DNA of 7,265 nt from an uncultured Lachnospiraceae bacterium. GTDB taxonomy: Bacteria > Bacillota > Clostridia > Lachnospirales > Lachnospiraceae. The position numbers and the translations under genes were made by a program. The notes under the pieces are model-generated. The model had not been told where the DNA came from. It worked only from the letters and a program-made list of their open reading frames with translations, and did no database searches. Below are positions 1 through 6,949 of the stretch, piece by piece (position 1 is the stretch's first letter; each line of letters opens with the position of its first letter). The stretch covers positions 1-7,265 of the forward strand of contig CADBQE010000196.1 of assembly GCA_902796695.1 (NCBI GenBank), read 5' to 3'.

Positions 1-611
1 GCATCTGCGACCTGGCGGACAAATACGGCGCCATGGTCATGGTGGACGATTCTCACGCGGTCGGATTTGTCGGCGCGCACGGCAAGGGCACGGCCGAATA
101 CAACGGCGTGATGGGCCGCGTGGACATCATCACCGGTACGCTGGGCAAGGCCCTCGGCGGAGCCTCCGGCGGCTATACCAGCGGCCGGAAGGAGATCATT
201 GACCTGCTGCGTCAGCGCAGCCGTCCTTACCTGTTCTCCAACTCCCTGGCTCCCGCCATCGCCGGCGCCAGTATGGAAATGATCGATATGCTGGAAGAAA
301 GCACCGCTCTGCGGGACCATCTGGAAGAGATCACGGTCTACTACCGCAAACTGCTGACCGACAACGGCTTTGACATCATCCCCGGCACGCACCCCTGCGT
401 CCCCGTCATGCTGTACGACGAGCGCACCGCCGCGGAATTTGCGAAGCGCATGATGGCCAAAGGCGTCTACGTCGTAGCCTTCTCGTACCCCGTGGTGCCG
501 AAGGGCAAAGCCCGCATCCGCACCCAGCTCTCCGCCGCGCACACGAAGGAAGATCTGGACTTCGCGGTGAAGTGCTTCATTGAAGTCAGAGAGGAAATGG
601 GACTGAAATAA
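1..611 (+). CDS. kbl: Glycine C-acetyltransferase (2-amino-3-ketobutyrate CoA ligase), C-terminal part
   Basis: This PLP-dependent cytosolic enzyme converts 2-amino-3-ketobutyrate plus CoA into glycine and acetyl-CoA. It is the second step of threonine breakdown after threonine dehydrogenase. The gene is cut by the window start; the frame reads from base 3 and about 202 residues are present, roughly the second half of a family usually near 400 aa. The stretch VDDSHAVGF (D codon 45-47, H codon 54-56) is the cofactor-binding D-x-x-H of the alpha-oxoamine synthases. TGTLGKALGGASGGY carries the Schiff-base lysine (codon 147-149). SRPYLFSNSLAP and the late YPVVPKGKARIRTQ are conserved family blocks. 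Wording of these blocks matches Kbl from memory better than the related BioF (8-amino-7-oxononanoate synthase), which is the main alternative. A strong terminator follows 17 bases after the stop. Whether tdh lies upstream cannot be seen. Confidence 0.93.
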   Translation, partial: ICDLADKYGAMVMVDDSHAVGFVGAHGKGTAEYNGVMGRVDIITGTLGKALGGASGGYTSGRKEIIDLLRQRSRPYLFSNSLAPAIAGASMEMIDMLEESTALRDHLEEITVYYRKLLTDNGFDIIPGTHPCVPVMLYDERTAAEFAKRMMAKGVYVVAFSYPVVPKGKARIRTQLSAAHTKEDLDFAVKCFIEVREEMGLK

Positions 612-628
612 AACCCGTAACCGGAGTT

Positions 629-667
629 CCGGGGAGCCGGCGCCGCAGCCCGCTCCCCGGATTTTTT
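629..667 (+). terminator. Intrinsic terminator after kbl
   Basis: The arms ccggggagc (629-637) and gctccccgg (652-660) pair perfectly, and t628/a661 adds a tenth pair. The loop is 14 nt. A run of six T (662-667) follows directly. It starts 17 bases past the kbl stop, as expected for a Rho-independent terminator. The end of the T-run overlaps a possible -35 element for the next gene. Confidence 0.9.
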
Positions 668-693
668 GCGAAGCCGTGAGCGGGAATCATAAT
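666..693 (+). promoter_or_regulatory. Possible sigma-A-like promoter for the phosphoesterase gene
   Basis: TTGCGA (666-671) and CATAAT (688-693) are separated by 16 bp, matching the -35 and -10 consensus at 4/6 and 5/6. Transcription would start near base 700, leaving about 110 nt of leader before the ATG at 809. The -35 sits on the T-run of the kbl terminator. The match is only moderate; the need for a promoter after a strong terminator supports it. Confidence 0.4.
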
Positions 694-819
694 AACGGCT
701 GCCGCTATGTCGGCAGCTGGAAATACGACAGCCCCGACGGACACGGGATCCTGTATGCCGCGGACGGTTCCGTGGAATACGACGGCCTCTGGAAGGAAGG
801 AAAGAAAGATGGAGTGTAA
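676..819 (+). pseudogene. MORN-repeat fragment, probable gene remnant
   Basis: Read in the frame ending at TAA 817-819, this stretch gives one full MORN repeat (YVGSWK...DGHGILYAADGS, residues 11-32 counted from GTG 676) and the first half of a second (YDGLWKEGKKDGV, 35-47). The spacing of Y-x-G-x-W, the Gly/His-Gly pair and the D-G turn follow the MORN consensus. In bacteria such repeats occur in variable surface or membrane-associated proteins, mostly of unknown role. The only plausible start is GTG 676, which has no Shine-Dalgarno: the bases before it are the terminator T-run. If the promoter at 666-693 is real, the GTG lies upstream of the transcript start. I therefore read it as the decayed 3' end of a larger MORN gene, not a working gene. 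A 47-aa translated peptide cannot be excluded. It overlaps the phosphoesterase start by 11 bases, and its final codons contain that gene's SD. Confidence 0.6.
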
Positions 820-1627
820 GCCGCACGGCGGGGACCTGGCTCTGATCCGGCCGCATTATTATACCGTTCCGGTTTCCTGCTGGCGCCGTCCGGCTGTCAT
901 CCGGCTGGCTGTTCTGACGGATCTGCATAATAATCTGTACGGCAGTCTGATTAAAGCGCTGGAACTCGAAGCTCCGGATCTCATCCTGATCGCCGGCGAT
1001 ATGGTCAACCGTCCTACGGGCCTGACGCCGCCCCGTTTTACGCGCGGGTACGGCTGCGCCGCGAAGCTGGCGGCGCGCTGGCCGGTCTATTACGCACCAG
1101 GCAACCATGAATCCACCTGGGAAGCCGCCGGGAAATATGCCGCGGATTACCGGCAGTTCAGGCGGGCGCTGGAGAAAAAGGGCGTTGTATTCCTGAACAA
1201 TGACTCTGCCAGCCTGGGAGATGAGGATAATCCTTTGACGATCAGCGGCCTGGCGCTCGGAAAAGAGCAGTTTACGCATCATCGCGGCCAAAGGAAAGCC
1301 CCGTCCGCCGATGAGATCCGGGAGATCCTGGGCCCGCCCCGGCCGTTCCAGATCCTGCTGGCGCACCACCCGGCCTATCTGCAGGCGTATGCGGAATGGG
1401 GCGCGGATCTGGTGCTGTCCGGCCATTACCACGGCGGGCAGGGCCGGCTGCCGTTTGCCGGCGGCGTGATCGGCCCGGGATTCGAACTGTTTCCCCCTTA
1501 TACGAAAGGGCTGTACCGGGAAGGGGGTACGCAGATGATCGTCTCCGCCGGAATGGGCACGCATACGATTCCGCTTCGGGTATTCAATCCCCGGGAGATT
1601 CCGATCATCGACCTGGTCGGAAAGTAG
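809..1627 (+). CDS. Calcineurin-like metallophosphoesterase (YkuE/YaeI-like)
   Basis: A 272-aa member of the binuclear metal phosphoesterase superfamily. All family motifs appear in order: D-x-H in LTDLHNN (D38, H40), GD in IAGDMVN (G63-D64), GNHE (98-101), the histidine of LLAHHP (H186/H187), and GHYHGGQ (205-211). The GHxHGGQ block and the C-terminal PPYTKGLY...VSAGMG region resemble the YkuE/YaeI group, whose members hydrolyse lipid-linked or other phosphodiesters. The substrate here is unknown. I chose ATG 809 because GGAAGGAAGG (791-800) lies 8 nt upstream. An in-frame ATG at 707 lacks an SD, and the extra residues have no family character because they cover the MORN fragment in another frame. 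No signal peptide or membrane helix is visible at the N-terminus, so the protein is probably cytoplasmic. The gene appears monocistronic, with its own terminator. Confidence 0.88.
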   Translation: MECKPHGGDLALIRPHYYTVPVSCWRRPAVIRLAVLTDLHNNLYGSLIKALELEAPDLILIAGDMVNRPTGLTPPRFTRGYGCAAKLAARWPVYYAPGNHESTWEAAGKYAADYRQFRRALEKKGVVFLNNDSASLGDEDNPLTISGLALGKEQFTHHRGQRKAPSADEIREILGPPRPFQILLAHHPAYLQAYAEWGADLVLSGHYHGGQGRLPFAGGVIGPGFELFPPYTKGLYREGGTQMIVSAGMGTHTIPLRVFNPREIPIIDLVGK

Positions 1628-1661
1628 AGAGAAGTTTTTATTGCTTCTCTCTTTCTTTTTT
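1626..1661 (+). terminator. Intrinsic terminator after the phosphoesterase gene
   Basis: agagagaag (1626-1634) pairs perfectly with cttctctct (1644-1652), giving a 9-bp stem and a 9-nt loop. TTC followed by six T (1653-1661) comes next. The hairpin begins inside the stop codon (1625-1627). The stem is purine/pyrimidine biased and less GC-rich than the kbl terminator, so termination may be leaky. Confidence 0.75.
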
Positions 1662-1669
1662 GCTACAAT
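1641..1669 (+). promoter_or_regulatory. Extended -10 promoter of the scpA operon
   Basis: TTGCTT (1641-1646) and TACAAT (1664-1669) are spaced by exactly 17 bp, and TGC stands directly before the -10, giving an extended -10 element (TGnTACAAT). The start point would be near 1676, with a leader of about 59 nt before ATG 1735. The -35 lies within the loop and 3' arm of the preceding terminator hairpin. Confidence 0.72.
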
Positions 1670-1734
1670 CTCAAGATGTGGTAGTACGCCCGGTTACAGC
1701 CTGCCACAAAATGTATCCGACAGGTTTTTACAGT

Positions 1735-2478
1735 ATGGAATATTCCCTGAAACTGGACAGCTTCGAAGGCCCTCTTGACCTGCTGCTCCATCTGATCGAT
1801 AAAAATAAAGTAAATATCTACGACATCCCGATCTCCCTGATCACCGAGCAGTATCTGGAATATCTGGCTCTCATGCGGGAGGAACGGCTGGATGATCTGA
1901 GTGAATTCATTGTGATGGCGGCTACGCTCCTGGACATCAAAGCCAGAATGCTGCTGCCGAAGCCCGTGACGGATCTTCCGGAGGAAGAGGATCCCCGCGC
2001 CGAACTGGTGCAGCGGCTGCTGGAACACAAGAAATTCAAGCTGCTGTCCGGCGATCTGAATGTCATGCAGGAAGGCAGCGACCGCTTTTTCTACCGCACG
2101 AAAGTCCTCCCGCGCGAAGTGGAGCGGTACCGGCCGCCCGTGGATCTGGACCGCCTGCTGGAAAATGTGACGGAAGAGCGTCTTTACCGCATCTGCCGGG
2201 ATATCCTGAAACGTCTGGAGGAGAGGCACGATCCGGTCCACAGCCATTTCGGAGAGATCGAACGCGAAGCGGTACGGATCGGCGACCGCCTGGACCACGT
2301 CAGAACGCTGGTCTTAAAGCCGGGCCGCCATTCCTTCCGCAGTCTGCTCGGCAGAGCGGCTTCCCGTTTGGAAGTCGTGGTGACCTTTATGGCGGTTCTG
2401 GAACTGATCAAGACCGGGGAGATCCGTCTGACGGATGACAGCACCCGGGATGACTTTATACTGGTAGGTGCGGCATGA
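1735..2478 (+). CDS. scpA: Segregation and condensation protein A
   Basis: ScpA is the kleisin subunit that bridges the SMC heads in the bacterial condensin SMC-ScpAB, which organises and separates replicated chromosomes. The 247-aa product has the hallmark N-terminus SLKLDSFEGPLDLLLHLIDKNKVNIYDIP in shortened view (FEGPLDLLLHLI at 10-21). A helical acidic middle follows (about 80-110), then a C-terminal winged-helix segment (about 200-247, SLLGRAASRLEVVVTF...). Length is normal for the family. Several starts are possible. ATG 1735 puts the conserved block at the usual distance and has a weak AGG (1722-1724) upstream; in-frame ATG 1711 would add eight residues and has no SD. The upstream open frame to about 1396 is an artefact of overlap with the phosphoesterase gene. 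The stop overlaps the scpB start as ATGA, typical of translational coupling between these partners. Confidence 0.95.
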   Translation: MEYSLKLDSFEGPLDLLLHLIDKNKVNIYDIPISLITEQYLEYLALMREERLDDLSEFIVMAATLLDIKARMLLPKPVTDLPEEEDPRAELVQRLLEHKKFKLLSGDLNVMQEGSDRFFYRTKVLPREVERYRPPVDLDRLLENVTEERLYRICRDILKRLEERHDPVHSHFGEIEREAVRIGDRLDHVRTLVLKPGRHSFRSLLGRAASRLEVVVTFMAVLELIKTGEIRLTDDSTRDDFILVGAA

Positions 2479-3101
2479 AACCGGAATACATTCTGGAGGG
2501 CGTCCTGTTTGCCATGGGGAACGCGGTGGACATGGATCTGCTGGCGGAAACCATGGGGATCGACCGTGAACAGGTGGAAGCCCTCGCAAAATCTCTCGCG
2601 GAAGAATATGAAAACAGCGGACGGGGGCTGCGGCTCCTGACCCTGGAGAATAAACTGCAGCTTTCCACCGCGGAAGGCTGCTATGAAACGCTGATCAAAC
2701 TGGTGAAAAAGCCTTCGCAGCCGGCGCTTACGGAGGTGGTGCTGGAAACTCTGTCCATCATCGCATACAAGCAGCCGGTCACCAAAGGAGATATTGAGCG
2801 GATCCGCGGTGTCTCCAGCGATCATGCGGTCAATAAGCTGGTGGAATACGGACTGGTGGAAGAAGCGGGACGCCTGAATGCGCCCGGCCGCCCCATCCTG
2901 TTCCGCACCAGCGAGGAATTTCTGCGCCGCTTCAATCTGACCTCCCTGGAGGAACTGCCGGAGATGGATCCGGTGCAGTATGAGGAGATCGTTGCCTCCG
3001 TCGAAAGCGAGATCGCGCAGGCGGAAGCCAAAGAGAACCTGGCGAAGGCCGAAGGCGAAGCGGAGCCGGCGGATGCCGGAACGGTTAAAGTGGAGGTTTA
3101 A
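2475..3101 (+). CDS. scpB: Segregation and condensation protein B
   Basis: ScpB forms a dimer that binds the middle of ScpA and completes the SMC-ScpAB condensin. The 208-aa product shows two winged-helix domains: residues about 1-75 (EYILEGVLFAMGNAVDMDLLAE...) and about 90-165. The second holds the diagnostic stretch LSIIAYKQPVTKGDIERIRGV and the turn GRLNAPGRPILFRTSEEFLRRF. The last 40 or so residues are rich in Ala and Glu and look disordered, as is common in this family. The start ATG 2475 overlaps the scpA stop by four bases, with AGGTG (2466-2470) just upstream. The stop TAA is followed with no gap by the trmK GTG. Confidence 0.95.
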   Translation: MKPEYILEGVLFAMGNAVDMDLLAETMGIDREQVEALAKSLAEEYENSGRGLRLLTLENKLQLSTAEGCYETLIKLVKKPSQPALTEVVLETLSIIAYKQPVTKGDIERIRGVSSDHAVNKLVEYGLVEEAGRLNAPGRPILFRTSEEFLRRFNLTSLEELPEMDPVQYEEIVASVESEIAQAEAKENLAKAEGEAEPADAGTVKVEV

Positions 3102-3821
3102 GTGGCGCTTTCGCGACGTTTGGAAACGATTGCCGGCCTGGTTCCGCCCGGCACCACGGCGGCCGATATCGGAACGGACCACGGGCTGATCCCGGCCGCG
3201 CTGGCCGGCCGGGGGATCTGTCCGCACGTCATCGCTACGGACTTAAGGCCCGGCCCGCTGAAAGCGGCCCGTTCCCTGATCCGGACCCGTGGTCTGGAAG
3301 ACCGTGTCAGTCTGCGCCTGGGAGACGGCCTGGCCCCCGTTCGTCCCGGCGAGGCGGACGTGATCATCGTAAGCGGAATGGGCGGCGCGCTCATGCGGCG
3401 CATCCTCGAAAACGGACGGGAAACGGCGGCCGCAGCCTCCTGCCTGATCCTTTCCCCGCAGTCCGAACTGGAGGCATTCAGAAGCTTTCTTTGGCAGGAA
3501 TCCTATTTCATTGACGAAGAACGGATCCTGGAAGAGGACGGCAAATATTATTTCATCCTCCGGGTGCATCCCGGCGAGGCGCAGACCCTTTCGCAGGAGG
3601 AACTGTGCTTCGGCAAAAATGTATCGTCCGCGGACCTGGAAACTTACAGCAATTATCTTTTGCGGGAAACCGCAAAAGCGGAACGGCTCCGGGAGCGTCT
3701 TCAGGGACTTTCCGGAGAAGAAGCCAGAAGAGAAGAACTGACGGCCAGACTCGATCTGCTGGCCGCGATACGAAAGACTTTAGGATCTCCTGACGGATCC
3801 GGAAAGAGAGAAACAACATGA
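3102..3821 (+). CDS. trmK: tRNA (adenine(22)-N(1))-methyltransferase
   Basis: TrmK methylates N1 of A22 in the D-loop region of tRNA using S-adenosylmethionine; it is typical of Gram-positive bacteria. The 239-aa product has the Rossmann-type SAM motif ADIGTDHGLIPA (D22-x-G24-x-D26), a second acidic strand ATDLRPGPLKAA, and the signature IIVSGMGG (S91-G95). The tail (about 190-232) is rich in Arg, Glu and Leu and probably forms the helical coiled-coil extension seen in this family. Translation starts at GTG 3102, directly after the scpB stop, with TGGAGG (3091-3096) five bases before. The next ATG is far inside the SAM domain, so GTG is well supported. In many Bacillota trmK is followed by a Nif3-like gene; here an Fe-S aldo/keto reductase follows with an ATGA overlap. 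Confidence 0.9.
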   Translation: MALSRRLETIAGLVPPGTTAADIGTDHGLIPAALAGRGICPHVIATDLRPGPLKAARSLIRTRGLEDRVSLRLGDGLAPVRPGEADVIIVSGMGGALMRRILENGRETAAAASCLILSPQSELEAFRSFLWQESYFIDEERILEEDGKYYFILRVHPGEAQTLSQEELCFGKNVSSADLETYSNYLLRETAKAERLRERLQGLSGEEARREELTARLDLLAAIRKTLGSPDGSGKRETT

Positions 3822-4924
3822 GCAGCAAACTCGGATTCGGCCTGATGCGCCTGCCCCGTCTGGAGGACGGAAGTATCGACATTGCCCAGAGTTCGGCCAT
3901 GACGGACCATTTTCTGGAAAACGGCGGCACCTATTTTGACACCGCGTATGTGTATGAAGGCTCGGAAGAAGCCGCGAAGAAGATCCTGACGGACCGGCAC
4001 CCCCGCGAAAGCTATACGCTCGCGACCAAGATGAATACCGGCGTGCAGCCGCGCACCGCGGAAAGCACGAAACAGCAGTTTTATACCAGTCTGGAGCGCA
4101 CAGGTGCCGGCTACTTTGATTATTACCTGCTTCATGCGCTGGGAACCGGCAATCTGGACCTTCACCGGCAGTTTGACACCTGGCAGTTCATCGCGGACCG
4201 CAAGGCGGAAGGCCTTATCAGGCACTGCGGCTTTTCCTTCCACGATACGCCCGAAGTGCTGGATCAGATCCTGACCGAGCATCCGGAAGCTGATTTTGTC
4301 CAGCTGCAGATCAACTACGCGGACTGGGAAAATCCGGACGTGCAGTCCCGCGGGATCTATGAGACCGCCAGACGCCACGGCAAGCAGGTCGTGGTCATGG
4401 AGCCCGTCAAGGGCGGCACGCTGGCAACGCTGCCGGAAGCCGCGGAGAAGATCCTGAAAACAATGAACCCCGAAGCTTCCCTGGCCTCCTGGGCCATCCG
4501 CTACGTGGCCTCTCTGGACGGCATCCTGGCGGTCCTTTCCGGCATGTCCACGCTGGAGCAGATGAAGGACAATATGTCCTTTATGAACCCCGATGCATTC
4601 CGTCCGTTAAGCGACGCGGAGCTCCGCGCGGTGGAAGCCGTCAGAGAAGTGCTGGCCTCCCAGCGCCAGATCGGCTGCACGGCCTGCAAATACTGCGTGG
4701 AAGGCTGTCCGATGCAGATCCGGATCCCCGGCATTTTCTCCGCATACAATCAGTTCCTGCGCTTCGGCAACCGGGAAACCGCGGCAAGAAGCTATAAAAT
4801 GAGGACCCGCGATGCCGGAAAAGCATCCGACTGCATCCGCTGCGGCGCCTGCGAGGAATCCTGCCCGCAGCACCTGCCGATCCGCGATCTCCTGGAAAAA
4901 GCGGCCGGTGTTCTGGAAGCCTGA
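3818..4924 (+). CDS. Aldo/keto reductase with two C-terminal 4Fe-4S ferredoxin motifs
   Basis: A 368-aa oxidoreductase joining an aldo/keto reductase barrel (about 1-275) to a ferredoxin-like tail. The catalytic tetrad is visible as D41 and Y46 (YFDTAYVYEG), K71 (LATKMN) and H106 (YYLLHALG). The tail holds two C-x2-C-x2-C-x3-C-P motifs: C287, C290, C293, C297 and C339, C342, C345, C349. Each should bind one [4Fe-4S] cluster. This architecture is known as an uncharacterised 'predicted oxidoreductase' group common in anaerobes. The clusters could pass electrons between ferredoxin-type carriers and NAD(P)H or the substrate, but the substrate is unknown. No signal peptide is seen, so it is cytoplasmic. 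ATG 3818 overlaps the trmK stop as ATGA, with a weak purine-rich SD (3801-3810), implying coupled translation. Confidence 0.92.
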   Translation: MSSKLGFGLMRLPRLEDGSIDIAQSSAMTDHFLENGGTYFDTAYVYEGSEEAAKKILTDRHPRESYTLATKMNTGVQPRTAESTKQQFYTSLERTGAGYFDYYLLHALGTGNLDLHRQFDTWQFIADRKAEGLIRHCGFSFHDTPEVLDQILTEHPEADFVQLQINYADWENPDVQSRGIYETARRHGKQVVVMEPVKGGTLATLPEAAEKILKTMNPEASLASWAIRYVASLDGILAVLSGMSTLEQMKDNMSFMNPDAFRPLSDAELRAVEAVREVLASQRQIGCTACKYCVEGCPMQIRIPGIFSAYNQFLRFGNRETAARSYKMRTRDAGKASDCIRCGACEESCPQHLPIRDLLEKAAGVLEA

Positions 4925-4989
4925 ATGATCAGGTCCCCGCGGACCGGCCGCTAAAGCCTGTCCGTGCATCCGTTGCTGAGGAGTTTTAT

Positions 4990-6828
4990 ATGGGCGGAAG
5001 AATGGGAATGGGGCCCCGCGGGTTCCTGACGGAGGAAGAAAAAAAGAACAGGCCGAAAGTCACCAAAGGCCTGCTGAAACGGATCCTGGGTTACCTGAAG
5101 CCTTACCGGCTGCAGTTTATCCTGGTTTTTGTCACGATCCTGATCTCGGCCGCGGTCGGCCTGCTGCCGTCCATCATCACCGGGCGGATCGTGGACGAAG
5201 CGCTGGTGGGCCGCGATATGGCCATGCTGGTGAAGCTTCTGATCCTCGCTTTTGTCACGCTGACGCTCTCGCGCGTGATCGGCGTCGCGGAAAGCTATAT
5301 CAATTCCTGGATCAGCCAGCGCATCATTTTTGACATGCGGGGGCAGATGTACGATCATCTGCAGCATATGCCGCACGCGTTTTTTACGACGGAGAAGCAG
5401 GGCGATATCATCACCCGCATGAATACGGACATCAGCGGCGTCAGCAGCGTGATCTCCGGCACGCTGTCCAGCATCGTCAGCAATATCGCAACAGTGGTGA
5501 CGACGATGGTCGCGCTGTTTTCCATGAGCTGGCAGCTGGCGTTAGTGGGAATCCTGGTGATCCCGCTGCTGATCCTGCCCACCAGAAGAGTGGGCGAGAC
5601 CCGCTATAAACTGCTTTCGGAAGGACAGGAAAAGCGGGACGAAATGAACCAGCTGATCAACGAGAACCTGTCCGTCAGCGGTTCCCTGCTGATCAAACTG
5701 TTCACCCGGGAAGAGCGGGAATACGAGCGCTTCCAGAAGGTGAACGAGGAAGTGACGCAGGTCTCGCTCCGGGAAGCCCGCAGCGGCCGCTGGTTCAGCG
5801 TCGTCATGGGCATGTTCACGCAGCTGGGACCGCTTCTGATCTATTTCGCGGGCGGCCTGTTTATCATCCGGAACTGGGATCCGACGCTCACGGTCGGTAC
5901 CATTACCGCGACCGTATCGCTGATCAACCGGCTGTACCGGCCGGTGGAATCGCTTCTGAATCTGCAGGTGGACTTTACCCGCTCTCTGGCACTGTTTTCC
6001 CGGATCTTCGATTATTTCGACCGCGAGATCACGATCCGCAATCCCGAAAACGGCTTAAAGCCGGAGATGGGGCACCAGGATATCCGCTTTGAAAATGTGG
6101 CCTTTTCCTATCTGCCGGACAAACCGCTGCTGACCGACGTCAGTTTTACGGTTCCGGGCGGCAGAATGTATGCCATCGTCGGCCCTTCCGGCTCCGGAAA
6201 ATCCACGCTGGTGAACCTGATCCCGCGTCTGTACGACGTGCAGGCCGGCCGGGTCACGATCGGCGGCGTCGACGTGCGGGAGATCGACCTGACATACCTG
6301 CGCAGTCATATCGGCGTGGTCACGCAGGACACGTACCTGTTTAACGGAACGATCCGGGACAATCTGCTCTATGCCAAAGAAGACGCGACGCAGGAAGAAC
6401 TGGAGGCCGCCTGCCGGGCCGCCAGCATCCATGAGTTTATCATGAACCAGCCGGACGGCTATGATACCGTTGTCGGCAACCGCGGACTGAAGCTGTCCGG
6501 CGGCGAAAAGCAGCGCATCTCCATTGCCCGGGTGATCCTGAAGGATCCGCAGCTGCTGATCCTGGACGAAGCCACCTCCGCGCTGGATTCCATATCCGAA
6601 GCCGCGATCCAGAACGCCCTGGAACTGCTGATGGAGGACCGTACGAGTCTGGTCATCGCGCACCGGCTCTCCACGATCCTGAAGGCGGACCGCATCCTGG
6701 TGGTGCAGAACGGCGTGATCGCGGAATCCGGCACGCACGATGAACTGCTGGAAAAGGACGGCGTCTACCGGGAACTGTACGAAACCCAGTTCCGCCTGGT
6801 GCTGGACCATGAGCAGGCCGGCGCGTAA
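4990..6828 (+). CDS. ABC transporter, fused permease and ATPase (MsbA/multidrug-exporter type)
   Basis: A 612-aa half-transporter of the type IV exporter fold (formerly ABCB/MsbA-like), expected to sit in the cytoplasmic membrane. Residues about 34-325 form the six-helix domain; hydrophobic segments are clear near 34-58, 72-95, 150-200 and 265-300. The ATPase domain starts near 365, with A-loop Tyr 374, Walker A GPSGSGKST (398-406, K404), Q-loop Q446, signature LSGGE (502-506), Walker B LLILDE (D526, catalytic E527) and H-loop H558. All key residues are present, so it should be active. No partner half-transporter lies next to it, which suggests a homodimer. The substrate cannot be told; lipids, drugs or peptides are all possible. 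ATG 4990 has a strong SD GAGGAG (4978-4983) at 6-nt spacing. It lies 65 bases after the reductase gene with no clear terminator between them, so read-through is possible. Confidence 0.94.
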   Translation: MGGRMGMGPRGFLTEEEKKNRPKVTKGLLKRILGYLKPYRLQFILVFVTILISAAVGLLPSIITGRIVDEALVGRDMAMLVKLLILAFVTLTLSRVIGVAESYINSWISQRIIFDMRGQMYDHLQHMPHAFFTTEKQGDIITRMNTDISGVSSVISGTLSSIVSNIATVVTTMVALFSMSWQLALVGILVIPLLILPTRRVGETRYKLLSEGQEKRDEMNQLINENLSVSGSLLIKLFTREEREYERFQKVNEEVTQVSLREARSGRWFSVVMGMFTQLGPLLIYFAGGLFIIRNWDPTLTVGTITATVSLINRLYRPVESLLNLQVDFTRSLALFSRIFDYFDREITIRNPENGLKPEMGHQDIRFENVAFSYLPDKPLLTDVSFTVPGGRMYAIVGPSGSGKSTLVNLIPRLYDVQAGRVTIGGVDVREIDLTYLRSHIGVVTQDTYLFNGTIRDNLLYAKEDATQEELEAACRAASIHEFIMNQPDGYDTVVGNRGLKLSGGEKQRISIARVILKDPQLLILDEATSALDSISEAAIQNALELLMEDRTSLVIAHRLSTILKADRILVVQNGVIAESGTHDELLEKDGVYRELYETQFRLVLDHEQAGA

Positions 6829-6858
6829 GCTGCAGCAGCTCTGAACCGGGAGACAGGG

Positions 6859-6949
6859 CCGGCCGTTCGAAGTCCGTACAGCCGGCCGTTCGAAGTCCGT
6901 ACAGCCGGCCGTTCGAAGTCCGTACAGCCGGCCGTCCGAAGTCCGGAAG
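6859..6949. repeat. 23-bp tandem repeat array, three exact copies plus one diverged
   Basis: Units at 6859-6881, 6882-6904 and 6905-6927 are identical. Each starts CCGGCCG, has TTCGAAG in the middle and ends TCCGTACAG. A fourth copy at 6928-6949 changes TTCGAA to TCCGAA and diverges after TCCG. A lone ACAG at 6853-6856 could be the end of an older unit. The units contain the small palindromes CGGCCG, TTCGAA and GTAC. There are no spacers, and the period is not a multiple of three. The array fills most of the gap between the ABC transporter stop and the guanylate-kinase promoter. Confidence 0.95.

Noticed and set aside
707..808. Upstream extension of the phosphoesterase to ATG 707
   Set aside because: No SD, no family similarity in the added residues, and the same bases read as MORN repeats in another frame; ATG 809 has a clear SD.
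467..1564. Long open frame on the - strand opposite kbl end and the phosphoesterase gene
   Set aside because: Arg/Pro/Gln-rich, no recognisable domain, and fully opposite well-supported genes; a normal by-product of GC-rich coding sequence. The same applies to - strand frames at 2184-3227, 3701-4378 and 6055-6810.
1396..1734. Upstream extension of scpA into the phosphoesterase gene
   Set aside because: It would run through the terminator and promoter and adds more than 100 low-complexity residues ahead of the conserved ScpA N-terminus.
4932..4945. Small hairpin GGTCC/GGACC after the reductase gene as a terminator
   Set aside because: Only 5 bp with no T-run; too weak to call, so read-through into the ABC gene remains possible.
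6828..6840. AGCT/AGCT hairpin just after the ABC transporter stop as a terminator
   Set aside because: Four base pairs and no T-run; insufficient.
6865..6875. tRNA T-loop-like GTTCGAAGTCC within each repeat
   Set aside because: The flanking bases do not form a 5-bp T-stem, and no acceptor stem, D-arm or anticodon arm fits; the likeness is chance.
6859..6949. CRISPR array
   Set aside because: The 23-bp units are directly contiguous with no unique spacers and no cas genes are nearby.
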